A stretch of 58,309 nt of DNA from a bacterium BMS3Bbin03. GTDB taxonomy: Bacteria > Zhuqueibacterota > JdFR-76 > BMS3Abin05. Below the pieces are notes generated by a model. That model did no database searches and was not told the DNA's origin. It worked only from the letters and a program-made list of their open reading frames with translations. A program made the translations under genes and the position numbers. The stretch covers positions 102,535 through 160,843 of the forward strand of contig BDTM01000016.1 of the NCBI GenBank assembly GCA_002898015.1, in the 5' to 3' direction. Below, one piece after another: positions 14,941 to 24,315 of this stretch (positions within the stretch are counted from its first letter, which is position 1; each line of letters opens with the position of its first letter).

Positions 14941-17520
14941 ATGAAAAAACGTTTGTTTTCTCTTCTGATTTTATGGCTGTTTCCGATAGTTATTTCTGCC
15001 CAAACGATTCCGTCACCGGAAGACACTTTCGGCTTCAGGATGGGGAGTGATTACCGGTTAATCGACTGGAACCAAATTGTGTCGTACATCACTCAGGTGG
15101 GGCGCGTTTCCGACCGTGTCACGGTTGAAGCGTTGGGGAAAAGCACACTCGGCAAACCGTTTTTAATGGTCACGATTTCATCCGCCTCAAATTTGAAGCA
15201 CCTGTCCGATTTCAAAGCGATCCAGCATCAATTGGCAAATCCCTACACAATGAACAGCCGGCAGGCGAATGCGCTCACCCAAAAAGGGAAAGCGGTCATT
15301 CTTATTACGCTGAATATTCATTCCACAGAAATCGGCTCCAGCCAGGAGTCGGTGGAGCTTGTGTATCGATTGGCAACGACAAAGGATCCGAAAATTCTAA
15401 AAATATTGAATCGTGTGATCCTTTTGCTCATTCCCTCTCTCAATCCGGATGGCCAGCAAATGGTCGTGGATTGGTACCGAAAAACGGTTCATACGCCGTA
15501 CGACGGAAGTCCCCTCCCCCGATTGTACCATTATTATGCCGGTCATGATGACAATCGCGATTGGTTCATGTTCAACCTTCAGGAAACCCGGCTGGTCGCC
15601 AATGTGCTCTACAAAGAATGGTTTCCGGAGGTGATTTACGATCAGCATCAAATGGGGAATCGCAGCGTCCGGTTTTTCCTGCCGCCCTATTCGAACCCGG
15701 TCAATCCGAATGTTTACCCGTTAATTACGGCCATGACGAACATGATCGGCAAGCACGCCGCCGCCGATCTTCAGGAAAAAGGATTTAAGGGTGTGGCCAC
15801 CGGGACAGTGTTCAATGGTTATTTTGAAGGCACGATGTCAAAAACACCGTTCTGGCACAATCGCATCGGGATTCTCTCGGAAGCCGCCAGTACCCGTCTG
15901 GCGAGTCCGCTTTTCTTTCCGAAAACAAGTTTGTACGGCATGAGGCAGGATTTGCCTGAATACAAGATGCAGACCAATTTTCCGGACCCCTGGCCCGGCG
16001 GCTGGTGGCATCTGCGTGACATTATAGATTATGAAGAAGCGGCCACCTTTTCGATATTGGATTTTCTGGCGCAGTACCGGCAGGAAATTTTAATGAATTT
16101 TTACAAACTCAATCGCAAAGGCATCCGTGCCGGGGAAAAAGAGCCGCCTTTTGCCTATGTCGTACCGGGTGATCAATGGGATCCGAATGCGGCAATTGAA
16201 ATGTTAAAACGCCTGCAACTGGGGCATGTGATGATCTACAAAACAATAAAAAGCTTCACGCTGAAGAATCGTATTTTCCCCGCCGGAAGTTTTGTTATTC
16301 CGCTTGCTCAGCCGGAAAGACCGTACATTAGAGATCTCATGGGAAAACAAGTTTACCCGGATTTACGCATCTACCCGGGCGGGCCGCCCAGAGCCCCTTA
16401 CGACATCACGGCATGGACACTGCCCCTCCAGATGGGCGTGACTGTTTTTGAGGCAGGTGAGCCGATCACGGTGCCTTTGAAAAAGGTCCAAAACCTGCAG
16501 ATTCAGGTGAAGCCGCTTCAAAACGCCGTGCGGTGGATTGCTCTGGAGAGACGCTGGCTGCACACGTACAAACTGGTCAACCAACTGCTTAAACGGGGGG
16601 AGACCGTATTTGCAAACAGACATACAATTTCATTCAAGGGTCAGACCGTCCGGCGGGGAAGTTTTGATGTGCCTGTTACAGAAAAAAATCTTGCTCTGCT
16701 CAATAAACTTCTAAAAAGCAGCGAAGTGATTCCGGTCTCCTTAACACAGGACATTCAGGATTCCGTAGCAGAAATAACCCTGCAGAAAATCGGCATTTAC
16801 CAGTCGTATCTGGCCGGCATGGATGAAGGCTGGACCCGCTGGGTGCTGGACCATTTTTCGTTCCCGTACCGTGTGCTGCACAATGATGATTTTCGGAAGA
16901 ACAGATTAGGGGATTTGAGTCTGATCATTTTCCCCTTGCTGAGCAGCAAAGGGATTGAATCCGGTTTTGCAAAGCCCAACACGGTTCCGGTGCTGGGGAC
17001 GCCCCAAATTATGCCGAAGTATGCCGGCGGGCTGGGGAAGAAAGGCATCAGAGCTTTAAGACGTTTTCTTGAAAAGGGCGGAACGGCTTTGTTTTTTTCA
17101 AAAGCATCCGATTTTGCGATTGAAAAATTGGGTGTCCCGGCAAAAAATATCCTCAAAGGGAAAAAAACGGAAAAATTCTACGCACCCGGTACGTTATTAA
17201 AACTTAAGCTTGATCCCCGCTCTCCGCTGACAACCGGTATGCCCTCCGAGGCAGCCGTTTTTTTCCGCAATGATCCGGTGTTCAGACTCTCGTCTGCCCC
17301 GTTCGAATTGAAAGAGACCGGCGTCTTTCCGCAATCGGATTTACTTCTGAGCGGTTGGTTAAAAGGCGAAAATGTGCTTCACGGTAAAGTGGCTCTGGCG
17401 GATATTCCCTACAAACAGGGGCGTGTGATTCTTTACGGATTCCGGGTTCAGCACCGGTCCCAAATGTTTGGAACATTTAAGTTGTTTTTTAATGCTTTGT
17501 ACAGGAGGGCGGACAAATGA
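14941..17520 (+). CDS. Secreted M14 family zinc carboxypeptidase-like protein
   Basis: This 859-residue exported metallopeptidase has a signal peptide ending ISAQ. The catalytic domain (about 25-400) carries the zinc pair HSTE in LNIHSTEIGS, then LIPSLNPDGQQ and DQHQMGN, which probably supplies the third ligand. A large C-terminal half (about 400-859) includes a GATase-like fold found in many FCB M14 proteins. It has no T9SS sorting domain, so it is probably periplasmic or exported another way. GCGGAGGA precedes the ATG. It sits between two C45-type amidases and before a SusC/SusD pair, consistent with peptide scavenging. Confidence 0.88.
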   Translation: MKKRLFSLLILWLFPIVISAQTIPSPEDTFGFRMGSDYRLIDWNQIVSYITQVGRVSDRVTVEALGKSTLGKPFLMVTISSASNLKHLSDFKAIQHQLANPYTMNSRQANALTQKGKAVILITLNIHSTEIGSSQESVELVYRLATTKDPKILKILNRVILLLIPSLNPDGQQMVVDWYRKTVHTPYDGSPLPRLYHYYAGHDDNRDWFMFNLQETRLVANVLYKEWFPEVIYDQHQMGNRSVRFFLPPYSNPVNPNVYPLITAMTNMIGKHAAADLQEKGFKGVATGTVFNGYFEGTMSKTPFWHNRIGILSEAASTRLASPLFFPKTSLYGMRQDLPEYKMQTNFPDPWPGGWWHLRDIIDYEEAATFSILDFLAQYRQEILMNFYKLNRKGIRAGEKEPPFAYVVPGDQWDPNAAIEMLKRLQLGHVMIYKTIKSFTLKNRIFPAGSFVIPLAQPERPYIRDLMGKQVYPDLRIYPGGPPRAPYDITAWTLPLQMGVTVFEAGEPITVPLKKVQNLQIQVKPLQNAVRWIALERRWLHTYKLVNQLLKRGETVFANRHTISFKGQTVRRGSFDVPVTEKNLALLNKLLKSSEVIPVSLTQDIQDSVAEITLQKIGIYQSYLAGMDEGWTRWVLDHFSFPYRVLHNDDFRKNRLGDLSLIIFPLLSSKGIESGFAKPNTVPVLGTPQIMPKYAGGLGKKGIRALRRFLEKGGTALFFSKASDFAIEKLGVPAKNILKGKKTEKFYAPGTLLKLKLDPRSPLTTGMPSEAAVFFRNDPVFRLSSAPFELKETGVFPQSDLLLSGWLKGENVLHGKVALADIPYKQGRVILYGFRVQHRSQMFGTFKLFFNALYRRADK

Positions 17521-17576
17521 TTTATATCGATGAATCTTACGATTATCAACACATCATCAATCACCTTTTGCGATAG
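17517..17576 (+). CDS. Possible 19-residue ORF coupled to the M14 gene
   Basis: The ATG overlaps the M14 stop as ATGA and is preceded by a near-perfect AGGAGGG (17503-17509) eight bases away. The frame reads MIYIDESYDYQHIINHLLR. I recognise no family. It could be a small coupled protein, a remnant, or chance. Confidence 0.25.
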   Translation: MIYIDESYDYQHIINHLLR

Positions 17577-17691
17577 GATCGTATCACAAAAAATAGACTA
17601 ATCTACCGGAGCGCCGTGATGTCCGCCGATTGGATTGGGGACTATCCCTTCCTTGGCCGGAATTTTTATTCATTTTATAAAAGGAAAGATT

Positions 17692-18966
17692 ATGAAAGGT
17701 CGGAAAATAATTACTTTGCTGATGGTGTTCTTTTTCATTTTTCCTGTTTTTATGCATGCGCAGGAGGCCTGCACGATTGGAGTAGCCGTTGGGAAAGCAA
17801 CGATTGACGGACGCCCGCTCTTATGGAAAAACCGGGACAGCCGGGACAAAAATAATTCTGTTCATTTATTCAAAAGAGCGAATCTATCGTTTGTGGGCAT
17901 CATAAAATCAGGGGATACGACAAAAGTCTGGATGGGGGTGAATACGCTCGGGTTTGCCATTTTGAATTCATCTTCAAAAGATCTGGAAGGGGATAATTCC
18001 AGCGAAAACGGGATCATCATGAAAAAAGCGCTGGAAACCTGTCAGACGGTGGGCGATTTTGAAGAACTACTTCTGAAAACAAATAAAAAAGGGCGTAAAA
18101 CCCGGGCAAACTTTGGGACCATCGACATATTGGGACAGGGTGCCATTTTTGAAACCGGGAATCACTCGTTTGTCCGTTTTAATGCAAAGGATGCGCCTTA
18201 CGGTAGTGTGATTCGAACCAATTATGCGCTGACGGGAGTGAAGGATTCACTTGCGTACGGATATCAGCGGCGTGCACGCGCCGATTTGCTGATTCTGAGA
18301 AAAGCGCGGGAGAAAACGTTAAGCTATCCCTATATTTTTCAAACGGTTTCACGCGACCTGGTGAATGAAAGTGCTTACCCCTACCCCCTGCCCTTTTCCG
18401 GCAGGCAGGATTCTTTGCCGCGAGGGGTTCTGTACACACAGAACAGTATTAACCGGTATAAAACGGTTTCGGTGGCGGTATTTCACGGTGTTTCGTCCGG
18501 TGAAAATCCGCTGTTAACCACCATGTGGGTTATTCTCGGACAACCGGTTTGCGGAGTCGCTTTTCCTGTTTGGGCCAATGTGATGCGTTTACCCGCCGAG
18601 ATCAGCGTGGGCGACCCCCCGAAAATGAATGCCCTGGTTCAGCAAATTGAATCCATTGTCTATCCGGATACAAATCATGCCGGGTGGCTGTACACGTCCA
18701 GACTTCAATCGTCCGCCGGGGCAGGATTGTTACCGCAGTTGATCGCAGCGGAAGATTCCATCTTCACGAATACTAAAAGGGCAGTGACACGCTGGAGAAA
18801 AGTTCCGAATTCCGAAGAGATGAATGAATTTGAGGGCCAAACAGCCCGGCGTGTTTTAAACCTGTATCAAAGAATTGTGAAGAAAAACCGGCTGTTAAAA
18901 GGAGAAATAAAATATCGAAAGGAGGTGACATCTCCGCATCTTAAAAAATCAAAAACATGTGATTAA
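17692..18966 (+). CDS. Secreted C45-type Ntn amidase, short paralogue
   Basis: This 424-residue paralogue of the gene at 12711 shares the strongly conserved nucleophile region (CTIGVAVGKATIDGRPLLWK), NFGTIDILGQGAIFETGN and VIRTNYALTG. The signal peptide ends MHAQEA directly before Cys27. Here the residues before Cys are QEA, so cleavage may occur at MHA followed by self-trimming. It has no T9SS sorting domain. I chose ATG 17692 because AAGGAAAG (17681-17688) lies before it; a longer frame from 17635 would bury the signal peptide. It shares direction with the M14 gene and the SusC/SusD pair. Confidence 0.85.
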   Translation: MKGRKIITLLMVFFFIFPVFMHAQEACTIGVAVGKATIDGRPLLWKNRDSRDKNNSVHLFKRANLSFVGIIKSGDTTKVWMGVNTLGFAILNSSSKDLEGDNSSENGIIMKKALETCQTVGDFEELLLKTNKKGRKTRANFGTIDILGQGAIFETGNHSFVRFNAKDAPYGSVIRTNYALTGVKDSLAYGYQRRARADLLILRKAREKTLSYPYIFQTVSRDLVNESAYPYPLPFSGRQDSLPRGVLYTQNSINRYKTVSVAVFHGVSSGENPLLTTMWVILGQPVCGVAFPVWANVMRLPAEISVGDPPKMNALVQQIESIVYPDTNHAGWLYTSRLQSSAGAGLLPQLIAAEDSIFTNTKRAVTRWRKVPNSEEMNEFEGQTARRVLNLYQRIVKKNRLLKGEIKYRKEVTSPHLKKSKTCD

Positions 18967-18990
18967 CAGGGGGCTGCGGAGGAAATTAAA

Positions 18991-19032
18991 ATGTGGTTAA
19001 GTTTTTGGAATTTAAGGGCTGAGAAGAAATAA
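18991..19032 (+). CDS. Possible 13-residue leader ORF upstream of susC
   Basis: The frame reads MWLSFWNLRAEKK and has a strong GCGGAGGAA Shine-Dalgarno about seven bases before its ATG. It lies between the C45 gene and a terminator-like hairpin that precedes susC. It may be a leader peptide, but such a short frame could be chance. Confidence 0.3.
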   Translation: MWLSFWNLRAEKK

Positions 19033-19079
19033 ACCGGCTGTTTGTATTAAACCTCTGTTATAACCTGCAAATCGTTGAC

Positions 19080-19108
19080 GGACTTGATTAAGTCCTGTTT
19101 ATTTTCTC
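19080..19108 (+). terminator. Terminator-like hairpin before susC
   Basis: GGACTT (19080-19085) and AAGTCC (19090-19095) form a perfect six-base stem with loop GATT, followed by the T-rich TGTTTATTTTCTC. It ends 27 bases before the susC ATG. It could terminate the C45 transcript or act as an attenuator for susC. Confidence 0.5.
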
Positions 19109-19135
19109 TCACCCCCCTAACGAGGAGGATTTTGA

Positions 19136-22100
19136 ATGATGAAAGGAAATAGCCTGGAGAAGCCAAAAACGGTTCCTGTATTCGCCGTTGTTTTTCTGAC
19201 ACTCATATTAGCCGCGGGGGCTGTCTTTGCCCAGAGTAATTTTGGGAAAATTACAGGAAAGGTCGTTGAGAAAGGCACAAACATGCCCCTGATTGGCGCG
19301 AATGTGATGATTGTCGGAACAAACCTTGGGGCTGCAACAGATAGAGACGGAAATTTTGAGATCACAGGTGTCCCGCCCGGTCGATATGTTCTGAAGGCGC
19401 GTTTTATGGGCTATAAAGAAATGACCAAAAAGGTCCTGGTGGCAGCGGATAAAATTGTGGAGGTGGGTTTCAAATTAAATGTAGATGTTTTGGGTCTGCA
19501 GGAAGTTGTGGTGACCGGTATGGGGGGCACACAGCTTAAGGAAAAATTGGGCGTGACCATCGCAAAGGTGAAACCGTCTGAAATTGTGGGCAGTAATGAA
19601 ATTAATATCGTAGATGCGCTGGCGGCCAAGGCACCGAATGTCCAGATCAATAGCTTCAGCGGTGAACCGGGTGCCACGGCTTCCATTGAAATTCGCGGTA
19701 GAAATACTATCTCCGGCAGCAGGGGACCGCTATTTGTGGTGGATGGTGTTCCGATCGACAATTCGACGCGTGGTGTGGGTACGGGCGGCACCGGAAGCGG
19801 CGGCACGGTGGAAGTGAACCGGGCATCCGACTTAAACCCGCAAGATATCGCTTCGGTTGAAATTCTGAAAGGCGCGGCCGCATCGGCCATTTACGGATCC
19901 CGAGCCGCAAACGGCGTTGTTTTAATTACGACAAAGAGAGGCGTTCCCGGGAAAACGAGGATACAGTATGTGATGTCTTATTCATGGGACAGGGTCAATC
20001 GGTCGGTGCCGCTGCAAAGAGAGTACGGACAGGGCGACAAGGGTAAATATAAAAAGAATTATTTGCGGTCCTGGGGCCCAAAGCTCGATCCGGGTACGCC
20101 CACGTTTGATCACAGCATGGAAATGTTTAACGAAACAGGTCATACGGAGGAAAACAACTTTTCGATTTCCGGCGGCAGTAATTTAACGACCTTCTATACC
20201 TCTTTTGGTTATGTGAATCAAAACGGGCCGTTTGTCGGCAATTCGGATTTTTACAGAAAATATTCATTTCGGGTGAAGGCTTCACAGGTGGTGGGTGAGC
20301 ATTTAAAGTTCACCGGCAACCTTTTTTATGCAAATGTGAAAGCAAAATATTTAAACAGCCGATCCAATACGGGCGGCATCACGCTGGGCGCCTGGCGTAC
20401 ACCGCCTGAATTCAACAATTGGCCTTATTTGGATCCGAAAACCGGTCTTCATCGTTCGTACCGCTACAGTACGCCGACCGTGCTGAGAAAATCGCGAAAG
20501 TATGATAATCCGTTCTTTTCTGCATTTGAGAAAATCAATAACAGCACCGTCGGCAGGACAATCGGTAATTTAACGGCGGAATATGATCCGACGGAGTGGA
20601 TCAATGTGAATTACACCCTCGGTTCGGATTACTCGGAGGACAATCGAATCCGGGTTAATCCTGTCAGCAGTACCGCAAATGCCGGTAATGGAAGTATGTG
20701 GCGCCGGAACTATATCTTCCATGAAATCGATAATAACCTCGTGGCCACCTTCAAATTAAAAAAATATTTGAACAAGGTCAGCAGCAACCTCTCCGGAACA
20801 TTCATGTCGGGATATAATTTCAACAGGCGTGTGTATCACTTTCTGGCATCCACGGGAGATATATTCATCACCCCGCATTATTATCAGTTAGATAATACCG
20901 TTACAAAAAATTCGAATGAGTATGAATATGTGATCCAGACGGAATCCTTTTTTGGACAGGCCACATTCGATCTTTTTAAACAGCTCTATTTGACGGCGGC
21001 TCTCCGGAACGATGGTTCATCCACGTTTGGTAAAAATCAGAGACGCCACTGGTTTCCCAAATTCAGCGCCGCCTGGGAATTTACAAAATTTAAACTCATG
21101 CCGAAGCTTCCTTATTTTGAATTTGGGAAATTCCGGCTGGCGTACGGAGAAGCCGGCATCCAACCCGCTGTTTATTCGACAACAACCGGTTTTATTTCAG
21201 GCATGAGGAGCGGTTATTGGACGGGCACCTTAAATGCGGGCATGTATGATGGTGTGGGCGGCTTTTATTCCAGTTCTATTGCACCCTCCGCCAACCTGAT
21301 GCCCGAGCGCACAAAAGAATTTGAAATCGGCACGAATCTGGGTTTCTTGAACTCCCGGCTGGGTTTGGATCTGACCTATTATAAATCACGTTCCGAAGAT
21401 GTGATTTTCAGAGTGCCGCTGCCGCCCTCCACGGGTTACAGCACAAAAACAGCCAATGGCGCCGTCATCGAAAACAAGGGCTGGGAAGCGGATTTGAATA
21501 TGAGCCCCATTAAAACGGCAAAATTCGGCTGGGATCTCAGCGTATTATGGGCGGCAAACGAAAACAGATGTGTCAGCCTGAAAGGTTCCGACATGATCAG
21601 TTACATGAGCTGGTCAAACATTGCGAGTGTGGCGGCCGAAGGGTATCCCATTTCTGAGTTTTATGGAAGGGATTTCATCCGTTTCGGGCGAGGCATCAAT
21701 TACACGCAGAAAGACGGTACAACCATTAATATTGATGAGGCTTATCCCAATGCGCCCGCCGGTACGGTCTTTATTGATGCGGATGGTTACCCGGTCGGAG
21801 ATCCACAGTTCCGGTTTTTGGGCGACCCTAATCCGAAATGGACAGCCGGTATTCGAAATCAATTTACTTTCCTGGGCAAAATCAAACTTTCCGTTCTCTT
21901 CGACATCAGACATGGGGGGTACGTTTGGAATGGCACAAAAGCGAAGCTGATTGAATTTGGCACACACGAAGAAACCCTGAAGCGAGGCACAAAGAAAGTG
22001 TTTAAGGGCTACGGCCCCGGTGCAGGGAAATCTGTGACGCTGGATCAAAACTGGTACAAAGGGTACGGCAGCACGGTGACGTCACAGTTTATTGAAGATG

Positions 22101-22339
22101 CCAGTCTGGTGAGATTGCGTGAAATCGCCATTTCATATACGCTCCGTCATAAGTTTATTCGGGATATGGGCCTGAGTGATATCGATATTCGCCTGAGCGG
22201 GCGTAATCTAAAACTCTGGACGAATTATTCCGGCATTGATCCGGAGACCAACTTGAATATGACCGGGGCTAAAGGCATGGATTATTTTAACATGCCCAAC
22301 ACGCGGTCTTTTGTCTTAACACTTCGCTTTAATTATTAA
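19136..22339 (+). CDS. SusC/RagA-type TonB-linked outer membrane protein
   Basis: This 1067-residue outer membrane importer has a signal peptide ending VFAQ, a carboxypeptidase-regulatory-like domain (about 38-120; ITGKVVEKGTNMPLIGANV), a TonB plug (about 130-270, with the marker RAANGVVLITTKRG), and a ~28-strand type barrel ending in an aromatic residue (FVLTLRFNY). SusC proteins form the pore of a pedal-bin transporter closed by a SusD lipoprotein, encoded 19 bases downstream. GAGGAGG precedes the ATG by seven bases. The neighbours are an M14 peptidase and amidases, not glycosidases, so the cargo may be peptides, as for RagAB. That is an inference from context. Confidence 0.95.
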   Translation: MMKGNSLEKPKTVPVFAVVFLTLILAAGAVFAQSNFGKITGKVVEKGTNMPLIGANVMIVGTNLGAATDRDGNFEITGVPPGRYVLKARFMGYKEMTKKVLVAADKIVEVGFKLNVDVLGLQEVVVTGMGGTQLKEKLGVTIAKVKPSEIVGSNEINIVDALAAKAPNVQINSFSGEPGATASIEIRGRNTISGSRGPLFVVDGVPIDNSTRGVGTGGTGSGGTVEVNRASDLNPQDIASVEILKGAAASAIYGSRAANGVVLITTKRGVPGKTRIQYVMSYSWDRVNRSVPLQREYGQGDKGKYKKNYLRSWGPKLDPGTPTFDHSMEMFNETGHTEENNFSISGGSNLTTFYTSFGYVNQNGPFVGNSDFYRKYSFRVKASQVVGEHLKFTGNLFYANVKAKYLNSRSNTGGITLGAWRTPPEFNNWPYLDPKTGLHRSYRYSTPTVLRKSRKYDNPFFSAFEKINNSTVGRTIGNLTAEYDPTEWINVNYTLGSDYSEDNRIRVNPVSSTANAGNGSMWRRNYIFHEIDNNLVATFKLKKYLNKVSSNLSGTFMSGYNFNRRVYHFLASTGDIFITPHYYQLDNTVTKNSNEYEYVIQTESFFGQATFDLFKQLYLTAALRNDGSSTFGKNQRRHWFPKFSAAWEFTKFKLMPKLPYFEFGKFRLAYGEAGIQPAVYSTTTGFISGMRSGYWTGTLNAGMYDGVGGFYSSSIAPSANLMPERTKEFEIGTNLGFLNSRLGLDLTYYKSRSEDVIFRVPLPPSTGYSTKTANGAVIENKGWEADLNMSPIKTAKFGWDLSVLWAANENRCVSLKGSDMISYMSWSNIASVAAEGYPISEFYGRDFIRFGRGINYTQKDGTTINIDEAYPNAPAGTVFIDADGYPVGDPQFRFLGDPNPKWTAGIRNQFTFLGKIKLSVLFDIRHGGYVWNGTKAKLIEFGTHEETLKRGTKKVFKGYGPGAGKSVTLDQNWYKGYGSTVTSQFIEDASLVRLREIAISYTLRHKFIRDMGLSDIDIRLSGRNLKLWTNYSGIDPETNLNMTGAKGMDYFNMPNTRSFVLTLRFNY

Positions 22340-22358
22340 TTGTGGAGGAGGGAATAAA

Positions 22359-23723
22359 ATGATGAAAAGAGCCGTAACAATAGGTTTACTATTGATTTTT
22401 GCCGGCATGTTCGCCAATTGCGAAAAGAATCTCACCGGCGGAAAATTAAGCAACAATCCGAATATCGCCACCGATGTGCCGATGGAAAGCATGCTTTCGG
22501 CGATCGAAGTGAATTCGTTTTTATATTATGAAAACTTTAATGCGTGGCTGGTGTCCGAGTGGATGCAGCAAATGGCCGGCACCGCCCTGCAGTTCGAGAA
22601 TTTCGGCGATTACCAGGTGACTGAATCCATTTTTAATCCGGAATGGAGAAGAGCCTACGGCGGCGCAGGATTGGTTGATATCAGAAAACTCAGGGAAGAT
22701 GCTTCCCAAAAGGGTAATAAAAAAATGGAGGGCGTCGCCAAAATATTGGAAGCCTTTTTCGTGGGTACCACCTCCGGTTTGTGGGGGGATATTCCCTATT
22801 CTGAAATTGGTAAGTCCGACACGCCAAAACTGGATAAAATGTCCGATGTTTATGCCTCACTTCAACGCCTGCTCACTTCTGCAATAACCGATCTGGAGAG
22901 CGGAAAAGGATATTTCACGCCTGCGGCCGATCACTATTACAATGGTGATGCGGCAAAGTGGATTGCTTTGGCCCATTCTTTAAAAGCGCGTTTTTATCTG
23001 GAATGGTCAGAAGTAGATCCGGCCAATTACACAAACGCCGCGAATGAGGCACAGCAGGGAATTGCTTCGATTGCCGACAATTTTAAGTCAAAGCATTCTG
23101 ATGTGACGGATGAAGAAAATTGCTGGTGGCAATTGGAGGCCGGCCGTTCCGGTTATGTAAGAGCCGGAAAATTTCTGGTCGATCTTCTTAAGGAGCGAAA
23201 GGATCCGCGTCTGGAAATTTACTTCGGGAAAGACGCAAGCGGAAACTACTCGGGGTCTGATCCCGGCGAAGGAAACACAGGCGCAAGCTATCTGAATCCC
23301 GACACGTACGGTTCGAAAAGCTGGTCGTCGGAATTCGTGACCTGGGAGGAAATGCAATTCATCATTGCCGAAAGCCAATATGCCAACCAGGATGAAGGTT
23401 CGGCGCTGACGACGCTTGACAACGCTTTGGCCGGCATTGAAACAAAATGGGGAATCACTTTACCCCGTTACTCGGGAACCGGACTTAAGGGCGAAAAGGT
23501 TCTTGAAACGATTATGACCGAAAAATATATCGCCCTGTTTACGAATATGGAAGTCTGGAGTGACTGGAAGAGAACCGGTTATCCTGTATTTAAAACGACC
23601 TACAACGGCCAGCCGATTCCGAGACGGTTTTTGTATCCCCTGGCGGAGAGAAACACAAACCCCAATATTCCGGATCCGTCTGTTTTCGGAATCTATAAAC
23701 ATAATGAAAATGATCCGAATTGA
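22359..23723 (+). CDS. SusD/RagB family nutrient-binding lipoprotein
   Basis: This 454-residue partner of the SusC protein has a signal peptide with lipobox ANC and should sit as a lid on the outside of the barrel. TPR-like helices are typical of the SusD-like superfamily (for example the ALAHSLKARFYLEWSE region), and the C-terminal end RRFLYPLAERNTNP is a common SusD signature. TGGAGGAGG precedes the ATG. A strong hairpin follows the stop. Confidence 0.93.
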   Translation: MMKRAVTIGLLLIFAGMFANCEKNLTGGKLSNNPNIATDVPMESMLSAIEVNSFLYYENFNAWLVSEWMQQMAGTALQFENFGDYQVTESIFNPEWRRAYGGAGLVDIRKLREDASQKGNKKMEGVAKILEAFFVGTTSGLWGDIPYSEIGKSDTPKLDKMSDVYASLQRLLTSAITDLESGKGYFTPAADHYYNGDAAKWIALAHSLKARFYLEWSEVDPANYTNAANEAQQGIASIADNFKSKHSDVTDEENCWWQLEAGRSGYVRAGKFLVDLLKERKDPRLEIYFGKDASGNYSGSDPGEGNTGASYLNPDTYGSKSWSSEFVTWEEMQFIIAESQYANQDEGSALTTLDNALAGIETKWGITLPRYSGTGLKGEKVLETIMTEKYIALFTNMEVWSDWKRTGYPVFKTTYNGQPIPRRFLYPLAERNTNPNIPDPSVFGIYKHNENDPN

Positions 23724-23735
23724 CCAAAGCTGAAA

Positions 23736-23760
23736 ATAGAGGAGGCTTTGCCTCCTCTAT
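23736..23760 (+). terminator. Hairpin after susD
   Basis: ATAGAGGAGGC and GCCTCCTCTAT form a perfect 11-base stem with a TTT loop, 13 bases after the susD stop. The following sequence AATATTATTC is AT-rich but is not a clean T-run. Confidence 0.65.
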
Positions 23761-23831
23761 AATATTATTCATCTCAAGTGTGTCTCAATAGTTTGAATCC
23801 TGCCGGAAAGTGTGATGACACACCCTGTTCC

Positions 23832-24226
23832 GGCTGCGGCCATTGGCGTCAACTTAAATTTGTAATTTGGCGGAATTTTCCTAAAAACAAAAAACTTATC
23901 ATCCCTACGGGATTTGAAGCGATTTTGGTATCATTGTACTACAAACATTTCGCCCCGCTGGGGCTGTGTTGTAACTCGTTATTTATGAATAGCTTGATAC
24001 CGACCCAATGAAAGCGCCGTTAGGTACGACATGTTTGTAGTAGAATGAATGCTTTGTCTTTTTGAGTGCCGTTAGGTACGACATGTTATTTTTGTTTTCT
24101 GAAGAACAAGATTAGCCAGGAATACTATAAAATGCGAAGCAATTATTTATAAATACTGCGTTTACAAAACTCTAAATAGCAATTAGGTTGACGCCAATGG
24201 GCTGCGGCGATTGGCATCAACCTAAA
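23832..24226. repeat. Intergenic cluster of palindromic and direct repeats
   Basis: This non-coding cassette is bounded by 27-base direct repeats with 24 matches (23832-23858 and 24200-24226). The core CCATTGGCGTCAAC (23840-23853) recurs inverted as GTTGACGCCAATGG (24187-24200), and 24183-24225 folds into a 16-base hairpin with one mismatch. Inside are two identical 20-base copies of GCCGTTAGGTACGACATGTT (24016-24035, 24068-24087), palindromes ATCCC-TAC-GGGAT (23901-23913) and GCCCC-GCT-GGGGC (23952-23964), and an 18-base inverted pair (23931-23948, 24031-24048; 17 matches). It may be a REP-like or MITE-like element. No transposase is present, and the rest of the 592-base gap holds no gene. 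Confidence 0.75.
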
Positions 24227-24315
24227 AAGATATTTGGAAAATTTAATTGATTTATTTAACACATGACGTAAATTATAACAATATTGGGAATCACACAAAT
24301 TGAGGAGAACTTTCA

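Noticed and set aside
18918..18928. Perfect anti-Shine-Dalgarno match AAAGGAGGTGA near the end of the short C45 gene
   Set aside because: No start codon lies at a usable distance downstream, so it is probably coding sequence by chance.
19411..19890. 159-residue minus-strand frame opposite susC
   Set aside because: It is antisense to the plug domain and has no ribosome site or family.
23778..24011. 77-residue plus-strand frame with several Cys in the repeat cluster
   Set aside because: It runs through palindromes, has no ribosome site, and is better explained by the repeat cassette.
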